A stretch of 64,000 nucleotides of DNA from Nitrospira japonica (lineage in GTDB: Bacteria; Nitrospirota; Nitrospiria; Nitrospirales; Nitrospiraceae), in assembly GCF_900169565.1 (NCBI RefSeq), contig NZ_LT828648.1, positions 994,876-1,058,875 on the forward strand. The letters are read 5' to 3'. Position numbers and translations under genes: made by a program. Numbering within the stretch: the first letter of the stretch is position 1; each line of letters begins with the position of its first letter. Under the pieces are notes generated by a model. It was not told where the DNA came from. It made no database searches and saw only the letters and a program-made list of their open reading frames with translations. Of the stretch, positions 33,885 to 42,826 are shown piece by piece.

Positions 33885-34018
33885 CAAGAATTATGGCGCA
33901 ATGTGACAACAGAGATTTTCGAGTGTGATGCTGCTGAACCGGCTCCGGACCATACGTGATTTTCGATCGATCCTCAAGAATCGAGCAATCCGGTATCGTC
34001 GGACTGATTGATCGCGCC

Positions 34019-34326
34019 TCACCCTTTGTCCATGATGGCCTTCAGATCTTCTCCGGTCATGACTTCCTGCTCCAGAAGAAGCCTGGCCCCTTCGTGCAAG
34101 GCGGACCGCGTTCCGGCGAGGAGCCGCTTGACGCGCGCATATTGTTCATCGATGATCCGACGGACTTCGCAATCGATTTCCCGCGCGATTTTCTCGGAAT
34201 ACTCGCCCTTTTCAGCGGGGGCTTGGATCTGCATGAATTGCGGCCGCCGTTCTTGTTCCAGTGTCACGGTGCCGATCTTTTCGCTCATGCCGTAGGCCAA
34301 ATTGAAAAAGAGACTTTCTTATTCAT
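34019..34326 (-). pseudogene. ftsH: ftsH remnant with internal deletion
   Basis: Two pieces of the AAA+ membrane protease FtsH are joined. An ATG at 34326 with AAGGAAC upstream encodes MNKKVSFSIW, the typical FtsH N-terminus. From about 34300 a different frame encodes the last 92 residues of FtsH (YGMSEKIGTVTLEQE through EVRRIIDEQYARVKRLL to the end). The ATPase domain, the zinc-protease site and both membrane helices, roughly 500 residues, are missing. The junction near 34297 is out of frame. The gene is therefore dead, unless an assembly collapse created the junction. Confidence 0.8.
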
Positions 34327-34539
34327 CCGGCGGTTCCTTAGTACTTGCGATCCACGGACGAATGGGTCGGAGTGGGACGCTTCGGCTCCCGCCGCTAGTG
34401 ATAAGATAGGCTACTGTAGCTGATCGAATCTATAGTTCATGGTGAAGACCGTGATCCCCGCGCGAAATCCCGGCTCCCCCACATCAATTCTTCGACCCTG
34501 TTTGCACCGGGAAATTGGCCACATATCACCATTGGCTGA

Positions 34540-34558
34540 CTGTCGCAGAAGGCGACAG
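34540..34558. promoter_or_regulatory. Perfect activator dyad CTGTCGC-AGAAG-GCGACAG
   Basis: A perfect 7-bp inverted repeat with a five-base spacer, nearly identical to that at 7713-7731. It lies 127 bp upstream of the -24 element of the promoter at 34684, the expected position for a sigma-54 enhancer protein. Confidence 0.6.
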
Positions 34559-34683
34559 CAGCGGACCGATACCGATCCTAAACAGGCGGCATCTTCATAT
34601 GACACTGCCATCAAGGATTCTTTCTATGCCGGGTTACGACAGGGCGTTTGCAAATGCGGTTTGAATGGAGCGAAGCGTTATTC

Positions 34684-34699
34684 AGGCATCTCTGTTGCA
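34684..34699 (+). promoter_or_regulatory. Sigma-54 promoter of the second cupredoxin
   Basis: AGGCATCTCTGTTGCA has GG at 34685-34686 and GC at 34697-34698, with a consensus -12 element. The predicted start near 34710 leaves an 80-base leader. Confidence 0.65.
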
Positions 34700-34790
34700 C
34701 GAATGAAACTACAGACGGGAACGGAACCGGAGCGATGGCCGGACCGCTGCGAATCTGACCCGGAGGTCCAATCAACCCAAGGAGGTCGCT

Positions 34791-35282
34791 ATGAAGGTCC
34801 GGGTGGGATCACGTAAGAGTTTGATGAGGTGTTTATGCGGAGGAGCGGTTGCGCTGGCTGCGGTCGGGACGGCAGCGGTCCCCGCTGCTCAGGCTGCAGA
34901 TCCGGAAATGAAGATCGAGGTCACGATATCGGACAAAGGATACAATGTGAAGGGTCACACGATGCCGGGTTCGCTGACGGCGATTGTGGTTCGGAACGAG
35001 GGATCGATGACTCACGGGATAAGTTCCCCGCTGTTCAAGTCTGGCGTTGTGAAGAAAGAAGGGGCGGGGGTGGAAATCAGAGGGGAAAAGGGAAAAGGAT
35101 TCAGAGCCTACCATCTGGAGCCGGGACAGACCATGACGTTGTACTTCCAGAAGGAGACTCACCCGGATCCAGGGACTGGAATCAGCGAAACAATGCAGGT
35201 CCCCTTCTGGTGTGACATCCACCAGCACATGAAAGGGGAGTTCTTAGTTGTCGAGACAAGAGGTGAAGTCGGCGGCGGCTAG
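34791..35282 (+). CDS. Periplasmic cupredoxin (blue copper protein)
   Basis: The 163-residue protein has a signal peptide (about 1-36) and one cupredoxin domain. Its type 1 copper ligands are H75 and C141-x2-H144-x2-M147 (FWCDIHQHMKGE). It is a paralogue of the gene at 6889-7308 with the same overall plan. AGGAGGTCGCT precedes the ATG. It is a single-gene unit between a sigma-54 promoter with a perfect upstream dyad and a strong terminator-like hairpin, so its expression appears tightly controlled. Likely role: periplasmic electron carrier or copper binding. Confidence 0.9.
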   Translation: MKVRVGSRKSLMRCLCGGAVALAAVGTAAVPAAQAADPEMKIEVTISDKGYNVKGHTMPGSLTAIVVRNEGSMTHGISSPLFKSGVVKKEGAGVEIRGEKGKGFRAYHLEPGQTMTLYFQKETHPDPGTGISETMQVPFWCDIHQHMKGEFLVVETRGEVGGG

Positions 35283-35307
35283 GCTGTGCGGAATGTTGGT
35301 TAGGGGT

Positions 35308-35339
35308 GAGGTTGCATGGCCTCAAGGCCATGCAACCTC
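35308..35339 (+). terminator. Strong hairpin after the cupredoxin gene
   Basis: A 14-bp perfect stem (35308-35321 with 35326-35339; GAGGTTGCATGGCC and its complement) with loop TCAA lies 25 bases after the stop. It is followed by an A/T-rich stretch (TAAAATA). It may terminate transcription from both sides. Confidence 0.65.
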
Positions 35340-35429
35340 TAAAATATGCGTTCCCGAACGCGATTGACTACGAGACCGCTGCAGAACCCTTAGACAATCG
35401 ACCCCGTCAGGAGGTCCTGCTCGGCGAGT

Positions 35430-36599
35430 TCAATCGAATTGTTTTCTGAATCGCCACATCCCGAAGACGAATAGTCCCCCGCCTAACAGAGCCATGGTCC
35501 CCACGGACTTCCAAAGAACGTCTAACCCCGCGCCCTTTAAGAGAACACCGTAGGTGATGTCGATGTAGTACCGAAGCGGCGAGACGGCCATGACCGTTTG
35601 CACCCACTTGGGCATGGATTCGTATGGAGTCGTGATGCCGGACAACAACATCATCGGCCCCACGAGAAACAGCGCGATCATGCCGACCTGGGCCTGGTTT
35701 CTCGTCACCGTGGCGGCGACCAGACCGAATCCCGAGGTGGTAAACACGTGCAGGCCTGTGAGGAGGAAGAAGAGCCAGGCCGGTCCCTTTATTGGCACAT
35801 GAAACACCGGCCGCAGCACGCCGTATACCGCGATGGATGCGCAGAGGAGGATGACTCCGGTCATGGCCAGGACCTTTGACAGCATGATTTGAACAGGGGA
35901 AAGAGGCGCGACGAGCAGCTGCTCGAGGGTGCCCCGCTCTTTCTCTCGGACTAGGGCTACCGCGGGCAAGAGAACGGCGAATACCGTGATTGTACGCAAT
36001 AGATGAGAGATGGACTGGAACCATGTCTCGTCCTGGTTCGGGTTAAACCACACGCGATGGGCGCTCACGATCATGGGTACGGAGGACGGCGTCGAGCCAA
36101 GGCCGACGGACGCAAATCCGACTTCGGAGCCGAATCGACTCACGATTTGCGCTGCATAGCCGGCAGCCGACAAGCCCTGTGGTGCATTGGTCGTATCCAC
36201 GAGCAGTTGCACGGCCGTGGCTTCCCGGCCAGCCAGGGCCTCATGAAATCTGGGCGGAATGTCCAATAGCACCATGGTCGTTCCCTCATCCATGTGCCGA
36301 CGCCCCTCTCGCGGATCGGCGATTTCCCCCCTAAATCGAAAATAGGGCTGCTGGAAGCGGTGAATCAGTTCGCGCGAAGACAGGCTGTGATCGGCGTCAT
36401 GCACCATCAGGTCGGCGTTCCGCAGTTGCATAGTCAGCCCCACGCCGCTTACATAAACGGAGAAGGAAAACGAATACAGCAGAAACACGAGCAGCGGAAT
36501 GTCCCGCCCCAGTTGCCGCACTTCCTTTTGAGTCATGGCTGCAAGGCGACGCCACCATCTAACCGTGCGATGTGCGTCCGTTCGGATGTCCCCAGTCAT
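35430..36599 (-). CDS. ABC-2 type permease of a multidrug exporter
   Basis: The 389-residue protein is an ABC-2 permease of the YhhJ/YbhS/YbhR type: an N-terminal transmembrane helix (about 35-55), a large periplasmic domain (about 60-210), then five helices. It pairs with the next permease and the double ATPase upstream to export a drug, dye or other substrate. The start overlaps the stop of the preceding permease gene by four bases. The order HlyD, ATPase, permease, permease is the standard exporter operon. Confidence 0.9.
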   Translation of the reverse strand: MTGDIRTDAHRTVRWWRRLAAMTQKEVRQLGRDIPLLVFLLYSFSFSVYVSGVGLTMQLRNADLMVHDADHSLSSRELIHRFQQPYFRFRGEIADPREGRRHMDEGTTMVLLDIPPRFHEALAGREATAVQLLVDTTNAPQGLSAAGYAAQIVSRFGSEVGFASVGLGSTPSSVPMIVSAHRVWFNPNQDETWFQSISHLLRTITVFAVLLPAVALVREKERGTLEQLLVAPLSPVQIMLSKVLAMTGVILLCASIAVYGVLRPVFHVPIKGPAWLFFLLTGLHVFTTSGFGLVAATVTRNQAQVGMIALFLVGPMMLLSGITTPYESMPKWVQTVMAVSPLRYYIDITYGVLLKGAGLDVLWKSVGTMALLGGGLFVFGMWRFRKQFD

Positions 36600-37750
36600 G
36601 CCTTCGGCCTCTTCGAAAACAAGTGATAGGTAATGAGCCCGATCACAACCGCGAAGATCGCCAGTGCCCCCACGTCAGGCCACAAGACGTCCAAGCCGAC
36701 TCCTTTCAGAAAACTTCCCCGCACGATGTCCGTGTAAAACATTCCGGGGAAAATATGCGCTTGGACCCGCGCTCCTCGACTCAACGAAGCGACGGGCACG
36801 AGCAGGCCGGAAAAGAGAATGGTAGGCAGGATGGCCACGACCATTGTAATGATCAAGGCCGCCATTTGTGTTTGCACGAGCAACGAGATAAGCAGGCCGA
36901 TTCCCGTCGTGCAGAGGACGAAGAAGACCGACGCGGAGTAGAAAAACAGGAGGCTCCCCTTGAACGGAACCTGAAACAGCAGAACGGCCATTAGCCACAA
37001 CATTCCGACATTGAACAGGGAGATCGCGATGTAAGGCAGGAGCTTGCCGGCGAGGAACTCCGTGCGGCTCACGGTGGAGCTATAAATGTTGTAGATCGAG
37101 CCGGTTTCCTTTTCCCGTACGATGCCCAGCGCGGTGAGGAGCGGCGAGGCGAGCATCAGCGTGAACATGACGAGCGCCGGCACCGTCGACCAACTGCTGC
37201 GGACTTCTTCATTGTAGAGATACCGGATCTCCAAGGCGATGGGACGCACGGCTCTCCTGGCCTCCGCCCGCGCCACCCCGCGGAGCTTGCTGACGTATTC
37301 GCTCACGAGGTCTTCGCCGAACGCCTGATTGATGGCGACGATGTAGCCCTTTGCAATATCCGTCTGAAGCGGAAATGTGCCGTCAAGGAATGTCTGAACG
37401 GAAACCGTTTCTCCTCCGGAAAGCTGTTCTTGAAACCGTTCGGGCACGATGATCGCCGCTCGGATCTTCGTCTCAGTCAGCAGCCGGTCGAGATCCTGCA
37501 TGTCGGCGACATGGCCGCGATACGAGAAATAGCGAGATTGCATGAACCGATAGATATAGTCACGGCTCATCTGACTATGGTCGTGGTCGATCACTGCAAA
37601 CGGGATGTTCTCGACATCCATGACCAGGCCGTAGCCGAACACCACCAGCCACAGCACGGGCATGAGGAAGGCCAGTCCAAGGAACAACCGGTCCCTGGTC
37701 GTTTCCTTCCACTCTTTGACCGCGACGGCTCTGACGCGACGCAGATTCAT
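36596..37750 (-). CDS. ABC-2 type permease of a multidrug exporter
   Basis: The 384-residue ABC-2 permease has the same plan as its downstream partner: first helix (about 22-42), a periplasmic domain, then five helices including the conserved PLLTALGIVREKETGS loop. The two permeases would form a heterodimer. It lies 35 bases after the ATPase gene and overlaps the next permease by four bases. The substrate is not evident from sequence. Confidence 0.9.
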   Translation of the reverse strand: MNLRRVRAVAVKEWKETTRDRLFLGLAFLMPVLWLVVFGYGLVMDVENIPFAVIDHDHSQMSRDYIYRFMQSRYFSYRGHVADMQDLDRLLTETKIRAAIIVPERFQEQLSGGETVSVQTFLDGTFPLQTDIAKGYIVAINQAFGEDLVSEYVSKLRGVARAEARRAVRPIALEIRYLYNEEVRSSWSTVPALVMFTLMLASPLLTALGIVREKETGSIYNIYSSTVSRTEFLAGKLLPYIAISLFNVGMLWLMAVLLFQVPFKGSLLFFYSASVFFVLCTTGIGLLISLLVQTQMAALIITMVVAILPTILFSGLLVPVASLSRGARVQAHIFPGMFYTDIVRGSFLKGVGLDVLWPDVGALAIFAVVIGLITYHLFSKRPKA

Positions 37751-37785
37751 GGTATGAAGCGGTGGTCTTTATCCCCGTGTCAGGC

Positions 37786-39750
37786 CTATCGGGCCTCCGA
37801 TGCCGCCTGTTCCAAGGCGCGGACGCGCGACACGAACACGTCTTCCAGGCTCGGTTGCTTTGTCCGAATACCTTGCACGGCGATGCCGCAATCGGCGAGC
37901 GCGGTTCGGATCCTGGCTTCATCCTGGACCGGATCATGCGACAAGAGGTGGATTCTTGATCCGGCCCAAGTCATATTCGACAGGCCCCTCTTCGTCAGTT
38001 GGGCCAGCGCGTGTCCTGGTTGGTCCGTCGTGATCTCTAGCAGCGGACCGGTTTCCTGCACGAGCTGTCGCTTCAACTCCGCGGGAGAACCCTCCGCGAC
38101 CAGGCGTCCCGCATACATAAGCCCCAGCCGGTCGCAATGTTCCGCTTCGCTCATGTAATGAGTCGTGATGAGGATTGCCACGGCTTCCGTGCGAACCAGG
38201 TGTGAGAGAATCTTCCAGAACCGGCGCCGACCGATGGGATCGACTCCGGAAGTCGGTTCATCCAGAAACAACACTCGTGGTTGGTGGACAAGTGCGCATC
38301 CCAGCGCAAGCCGCTGGCGCACACCCATCGGCAGCCCTCCCGTGCGATCAAATTCATAGCCGCTGAGTCCCGCCATGTCGATGATCCAGGCCATACGCTG
38401 GTTCGTGTCCTTCCGATTCAAACCGTAGATTCCGGCGAAGAGCCTGATGTTCTCGACGACCGTCAGATCAAGATAGAGAGAGAAGGCCTGCGACATGTAC
38501 CCGATGCGTTCTTTGATCGCGCCGCCCGCTTGCCGCATGTCAGCGCCGGCCACCCATCCTTGACCACCCGTGGGAGGCAGGATGCCTGTGAGCATCTTGA
38601 TGACGGTGGTCTTCCCGGCTCCGTTGGCACCGAGCAGTCCGAAAATTTCTCCGGCCTTCACTGCAAAACTCACTTGATCCACCGCCCGAAAATCTCCGAA
38701 GTCCCGGACGAGCTCCCGCGCTTCGATGGCGAGGCCGTCGAATTGACCCGTTGCGAAACCCTCACGAAGCGCGGCTTGGGCGTCGGGCTGGTCATTTCGT
38801 TCCCGCAGCAACAACGACACGACGACATCCTCCAATTCAGGATCATCGATATGAACATGTTCGATAGGCAGTTCCCCCAGGGTCTTTTTGATCTCGGCGA
38901 GTGCCGCTGGGGCCTCCGTCTCCGGTGCAAAGACGTGGATGGAAGAGCCAAGTGTTTCCACTTGTGAATAGCGTGTCTTGAGCCGTTCGACCGCGTCCGA
39001 TTGGGGGTTCGACTCGAAGGTCACGACCAGTCCTTTGGCCAAGGATCGAATCTCAGAGGGGCTGCCCGCCGTCAACATTCGGCCTTTTGACATGAATGAC
39101 AGTCTGTGAAATCGGATCGCCTCATCCATGTAGGCGGTGGACACCAGTGCCGTCATTCCCTTGGCTTCCAACCATTCCGCCAGAATAGCCCAGAAATCCC
39201 GTCGCGAGACGGGGTCTACGCCCGTAGTCGGCTCGTCCAGAATAGCCAGTTCAGGTCCATGAATCAGGGTGCAGATCAAAGCAAGCTTCTGTTTCATGCC
39301 GCCCGAAAGGTGCTTCGTCGCCCGATCACGAAATCGGTCCAGCCTGGTCATCGCCAGCAACCGGGCCTTGTCTTCCCGCAGCCGTTCCTCCGAGGCCAGT
39401 CTCACTCGTGCGAAGAAGTCGATATTTTCTTCGACCGTGAGTTCCGGATACAGGTTCAACCCCAATCCCTGCGGGAGAAAGCCAAGATGAGGCTTTACGG
39501 CTTCTGCCGCCCGCTCGGAATCGACTGTGACGCCGAAGACTTCCACGCTGCCGCTTTCATAGGACAGCACGCCAGCGATAGCCTTCATCAAACTGCTTTT
39601 CCCCGCGCCGTCCGGTCCGATCAGACCGTAAATCTCACCCTTCCTAACCGTAAGTTCCACCCCGCTCACGGCCTCGTGACGCCTGTAGCGCTTGACGAAT
39701 CCTGAGACGCGAACGATCGGGGCATCGCAACGCGGGACGGTTTCTTCCAT
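37786..39750 (-). CDS. ABC transporter ATPase with two nucleotide-binding domains
   Basis: The 654-residue protein holds two complete ABC ATPase domains. The first has Walker A GPDGAGKSS and signature LSGGMKQ; the second has Walker A GANGAGKTT and a signature-like segment GGLPMGVRQRLALG, where LSGGQ is replaced. The second site is therefore degenerate in its signature motif. Such fused ATPases (YhiH/RbbA-type N-terminal part) energise two ABC-2 permeases. The gene lies between the HlyD adaptor and the permeases. Confidence 0.92.
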   Translation of the reverse strand: MEETVPRCDAPIVRVSGFVKRYRRHEAVSGVELTVRKGEIYGLIGPDGAGKSSLMKAIAGVLSYESGSVEVFGVTVDSERAAEAVKPHLGFLPQGLGLNLYPELTVEENIDFFARVRLASEERLREDKARLLAMTRLDRFRDRATKHLSGGMKQKLALICTLIHGPELAILDEPTTGVDPVSRRDFWAILAEWLEAKGMTALVSTAYMDEAIRFHRLSFMSKGRMLTAGSPSEIRSLAKGLVVTFESNPQSDAVERLKTRYSQVETLGSSIHVFAPETEAPAALAEIKKTLGELPIEHVHIDDPELEDVVVSLLLRERNDQPDAQAALREGFATGQFDGLAIEARELVRDFGDFRAVDQVSFAVKAGEIFGLLGANGAGKTTVIKMLTGILPPTGGQGWVAGADMRQAGGAIKERIGYMSQAFSLYLDLTVVENIRLFAGIYGLNRKDTNQRMAWIIDMAGLSGYEFDRTGGLPMGVRQRLALGCALVHQPRVLFLDEPTSGVDPIGRRRFWKILSHLVRTEAVAILITTHYMSEAEHCDRLGLMYAGRLVAEGSPAELKRQLVQETGPLLEITTDQPGHALAQLTKRGLSNMTWAGSRIHLLSHDPVQDEARIRTALADCGIAVQGIRTKQPSLEDVFVSRVRALEQAASEAR

Positions 39751-39796
39751 TGGCCCTCTCTACGCGTGGAAACGTCAAGGGATCGGTACGGCCTGC

Positions 39797-40900
39797 TTAC
39801 CGAGGTCGTACCCATGCGGCGTTGTCCATCCAGCGAATGATGGCGTCGGCCGGCAACCCCGGCGTCAGGCGATGTTCCGGATTGTCTTTCACATAGAGGC
39901 GGACCGCATAAATGAGCTTGACCCGTTCATCCGGTGTTTGAACTTCCTTGGGGGTAAATTCGGCCTTGGAGGCGATGTATCGGACAGTCGCCTCGAACGG
40001 CTGATCGGGAAAGGCGTCCGTATAGATTCGAGCGGGCAAATCAAGACCGATCTTTCCGATCTGTACCTCCGGGACATAGACTTGGAGGTACAACTTGTCC
40101 AGATCGACCAATTCGAGCAATGGCGCGCCGCCTGCCACTACTTCACCGACATCCACCATGCGCGTGGTCACCGTCCCATCGGCCGGCGCCACGATTGTGA
40201 GATCCTGCAAGATGCTCCGTGCTTCGGCGAGTGCGGCATCTGCTTGATCCCGTTGTCGTTCCAACGCGGCCACCTCGGCTTCTTTGGCTCGGATCCGTTG
40301 CCACCCCAACTCGGCCTGCCCCAGCTCTTTCGTCGCATGATCCAGCGAAGCCTTCGCGACCGAAATCTCGGTGACCGCGACTTTCCACCTGGCCTCGGCT
40401 TGGTCTAGTTGCTGTTGTGAGACGGCCTGCTCCCGGATGAGAGCCCGCATGCGCCCGACGTCCTGCCGTGCTTCGTACTCGACCGCGCGGGCTTTCGCGA
40501 CCGCCGCATTTGCGCTCGCCACTTTCGCCGATGCGGCTTCGATGCTCAGTGGCACCTCCAAATTCAATACGGCAAGCTGGGTGTGAGCTGCCTCGACCTG
40601 CGCCGACTCCGTATCGACCAGGCGGGCCGCCTGATCGACTTTGGCCCGCATCTGTACATCATCCAGTCGGATGAGGACGGCGCCCTTTGTCACCTTGGCC
40701 CCTTCTCGAGCGTGGAGTTCGACGATCCGTCCGGGAAATTTACTGGCCACTGTAACGTGATCGCCTTCGATGCGACCGTTCGCTTGAATCAGCCCGTCGG
40801 GCAAACTGCCTTGTCCGATGAAGCGGGCGAGCACGTAACCCGAAACACCCACAAGGGCCGCGCCGAGTACGAGGACGAGATACGTCCGAGAGATCTTCAT
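39797..40900 (-). CDS. HlyD-family membrane fusion protein
   Basis: The 367-residue adaptor has one N-terminal membrane anchor (about 6-25), a biotinyl-lipoyl half domain, a long alpha-helical hairpin rich in Ala, Glu and Lys (about 80-205), the second lipoyl half (IVAPADGTVTTRMVDVGEVV), and a beta-barrel domain. It links the inner-membrane ABC exporter to an outer-membrane channel; no TolC-like gene is in the operon. I choose the ATG at 40900, giving MKISRTYLVL, over the frame start at 41038. It is the first gene of the operon. Confidence 0.88.
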   Translation of the reverse strand: MKISRTYLVLVLGAALVGVSGYVLARFIGQGSLPDGLIQANGRIEGDHVTVASKFPGRIVELHAREGAKVTKGAVLIRLDDVQMRAKVDQAARLVDTESAQVEAAHTQLAVLNLEVPLSIEAASAKVASANAAVAKARAVEYEARQDVGRMRALIREQAVSQQQLDQAEARWKVAVTEISVAKASLDHATKELGQAELGWQRIRAKEAEVAALERQRDQADAALAEARSILQDLTIVAPADGTVTTRMVDVGEVVAGGAPLLELVDLDKLYLQVYVPEVQIGKIGLDLPARIYTDAFPDQPFEATVRYIASKAEFTPKEVQTPDERVKLIYAVRLYVKDNPEHRLTPGLPADAIIRWMDNAAWVRPR

Positions 40901-41208
40901 AGACAAGAGCATCCGACGATCATGCACTGAGATACGAAACGCGCCGGGATTCTTCCCATCCGCCGGTGTGTCGCACCACATGACAGATTGCGGTTGGAAC
41001 TGTAACACAAGACGAGGCGCTAAGGACGATATCGTCACCTCCGTCTCATGATCCAGGCAGGCAAGGGGTAGAGTTCACGCCCGTCGTCCGGTGATATGAA
41101 AAGACACGGTTCTCAAGGGAATTAGCTCGTACAGGTCGAGCCAATCAAATTTCGTTGGCATATTTGACGGATAGTAAGGCGCCAATTCCGTCGGAGGTAG
41201 GCTTTCCG
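40901..41208. other. Intergenic region upstream of the exporter operon
   Basis: About 300 bases between the exporter operon and the end of the copper-enzyme cluster. I found no sigma-54 pattern. A poor sigma-70-like pair on the minus strand (TTGATT, 17 bases, CTAATT, near 41150) is not worth annotating. No gene seen. Confidence 0.35.
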
Positions 41209-41682
41209 CTATGGACGTACACTGAATTTGAACATGTCGTGGCAGGTCGTGCAGCGGGCGGTCATGCTCGACAGGCGCTGCAGTATCTGTTGAGAATTTT
41301 CCTTCTGCGCAACCGCGTCCGCCAATGCATCCATGTCTCGATGGATCGACATGCCGATCTGTTTGAACGCCAGCGGCAGTTTCTCCATCAGCGCCGGATT
41401 GACGTCTGCAGCCAGCCCCATACCGGCCGCGCGAGCCGCTTGTTCTATTTGTTGGCGATCCGCAGGCTGATCCTGGCCTCCCAGGCCAGTCACTATTCCG
41501 TGCACGGCCTTGAGGAGGTGCCGCATCTCACCGAGCACGAGGTCCCGTTCATCCGCGCCCAGGAAGATCTCGGTACGACCGTCGGTTCCCGGCTTCGTCC
41601 AGCCCACGACAAAAAACCACATGCCCGCGGCGATCGTCGCCGTCCACAATGCCAATGAGACAGTGCCGATGCTCAATTTCAT
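41209..41682 (-). CDS. Cytochrome c' -like (class II) periplasmic cytochrome
   Basis: The 157-residue protein has a signal or anchor helix (about 5-27), then a helical domain. The single heme motif CTTCH (144-148) lies near the C-terminus, which is the layout of class II cytochromes such as cytochrome c' and c556. These have a four-helix bundle and bind heme at the end. It is the last gene of the multicopper oxidase cluster, 119 bases after the second SUMF1-fold gene, and may accept or donate electrons for the oxidase. Confidence 0.82.
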   Translation of the reverse strand: MKLSIGTVSLALWTATIAAGMWFFVVGWTKPGTDGRTEIFLGADERDLVLGEMRHLLKAVHGIVTGLGGQDQPADRQQIEQAARAAGMGLAADVNPALMEKLPLAFKQIGMSIHRDMDALADAVAQKENSQQILQRLSSMTARCTTCHDMFKFSVRP

Positions 41683-41801
41683 TTCACGCCTCGAGAAATT
41701 CGTGAAAGCTGTGGCAACGACTCAGCGGTCCGGTTCGAGCGTTGGGTTGACGGCAGTCCGCCACTCGCTGCTGTTGCACCGCGGAACATTTCCGCCTGCT
41801 G

Positions 41802-42782
41802 TTACGGAGCGATGTGCGAAACCTTCGTGGCCGACGCATCCGGCGCATCCTTTGCGCAACGGAAACCCATCCAGTTGATTTTGGTATTGGGATCGGTGCC
41901 ATTACGCATCGCCGCGCGCATTGTAGTCGTACTGTCCATCCAGCCGCCGCCGCGGAACGCCTTCTGGGTTCCGGTCTCCGGACCTTTGGGATTCCGGTCC
42001 GGCGCGGCAGCGTAGTAGTCTTTGTCGTACCAATCAGACACCCATTCCGACACGTTCCCCAGCATCTGAAAGGCGCCGTACGGGCTGACACCGTTCTCGT
42101 ACTTATCGACCGAAATGATCGGCGGATAGAGCAGCAGCCGCTCGGGACGGTCCCGTACCGGGCCTGACAGACCCGTGCGGCCGAAGTTCACGCGGCTCAA
42201 TCCGGCCGGTTGATTGCCCCAGGGGTTGATCCGGCCGTCTTCGCCTCGGGCGGCCTTTTCCCATTCCGCTTCCGTGGGGAGACGTGTACCGGCCCACCGG
42301 CAGTAGGCATCCGCGTCGTACCAGCTGACGTGCATGATGGGATGATGGGCCATCGTTTCCTGGAAATTCCCGCCGTCGTAGCGCCAATCCAGTTGCGGCG
42401 GGCGGCCGGTGACGAGCACGAACTTGAGATACTCCAGCGCCGTCACTTCGTACTTGCCGATTTCGAAAGCATCCAGATAGATGCGCCGCTGCGGAAGCTC
42501 CGACCGGTACGCGACCCGGTCGATCTTCTTGTCGCTTCCCATCACGAACTCGCCCGCCGGCACCAGGACCATCTCATCCTTGGCCTTCCAGTGCGCGACT
42601 CGTTCGGCGGCCAGCTGCTTTCCCTGTTCGGTCCATTCCACGGTGATGTCCTGCGTGTCCAGCCCCCATGTGATGTGAGAGGTCATGTGAGCCAGACCGG
42701 CTACGGCGAACGCAAGGATCGCCGCATGGATGATTCGGTGGGATATCGTCCGGCCTTTTCGAGCGACGGTCTTTTGTTCCAT
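41802..42782 (-). CDS. Exported SUMF1/FGE-fold protein without catalytic cysteines
   Basis: The 326-residue protein has an N-terminal membrane or signal segment (about 17-35) and a formylglycine-generating-enzyme (SUMF1) fold: VPAGEFVMGSD, then YEVTALEYLKF, WYDADAYCRWAG, RLPTEAEWEKAARG and the final MGFRCA. The cysteine pair needed for formylglycine formation is absent in the segment FRGGGWMDSTTTMRAAMR. It is unlikely to modify sulfatases. SUMF1-fold relatives such as NirV accompany copper nitrite reductases; by analogy this protein may help assemble or partner the copper oxidase. A paralogue lies 44 bases upstream. Confidence 0.88.
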   Translation of the reverse strand: MEQKTVARKGRTISHRIIHAAILAFAVAGLAHMTSHITWGLDTQDITVEWTEQGKQLAAERVAHWKAKDEMVLVPAGEFVMGSDKKIDRVAYRSELPQRRIYLDAFEIGKYEVTALEYLKFVLVTGRPPQLDWRYDGGNFQETMAHHPIMHVSWYDADAYCRWAGTRLPTEAEWEKAARGEDGRINPWGNQPAGLSRVNFGRTGLSGPVRDRPERLLLYPPIISVDKYENGVSPYGAFQMLGNVSEWVSDWYDKDYYAAAPDRNPKGPETGTQKAFRGGGWMDSTTTMRAAMRNGTDPNTKINWMGFRCAKDAPDASATKVSHIAP

Positions 42783-42826
42783 GGTGCGGCCTCCTTGTAA
42801 CGGATCTTGAAGATTGTTTCGACGCC

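Larger units (their letters stand above)
34327..34790. other. Regulatory region of the second cupredoxin gene
   Basis: About 460 bases without a convincing gene. It contains the perfect dyad at 34540-34558 and the sigma-54 promoter at 34684-34699. The 125-codon plus frame across it spans the promoter and is unlikely to be real. Confidence 0.5.
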
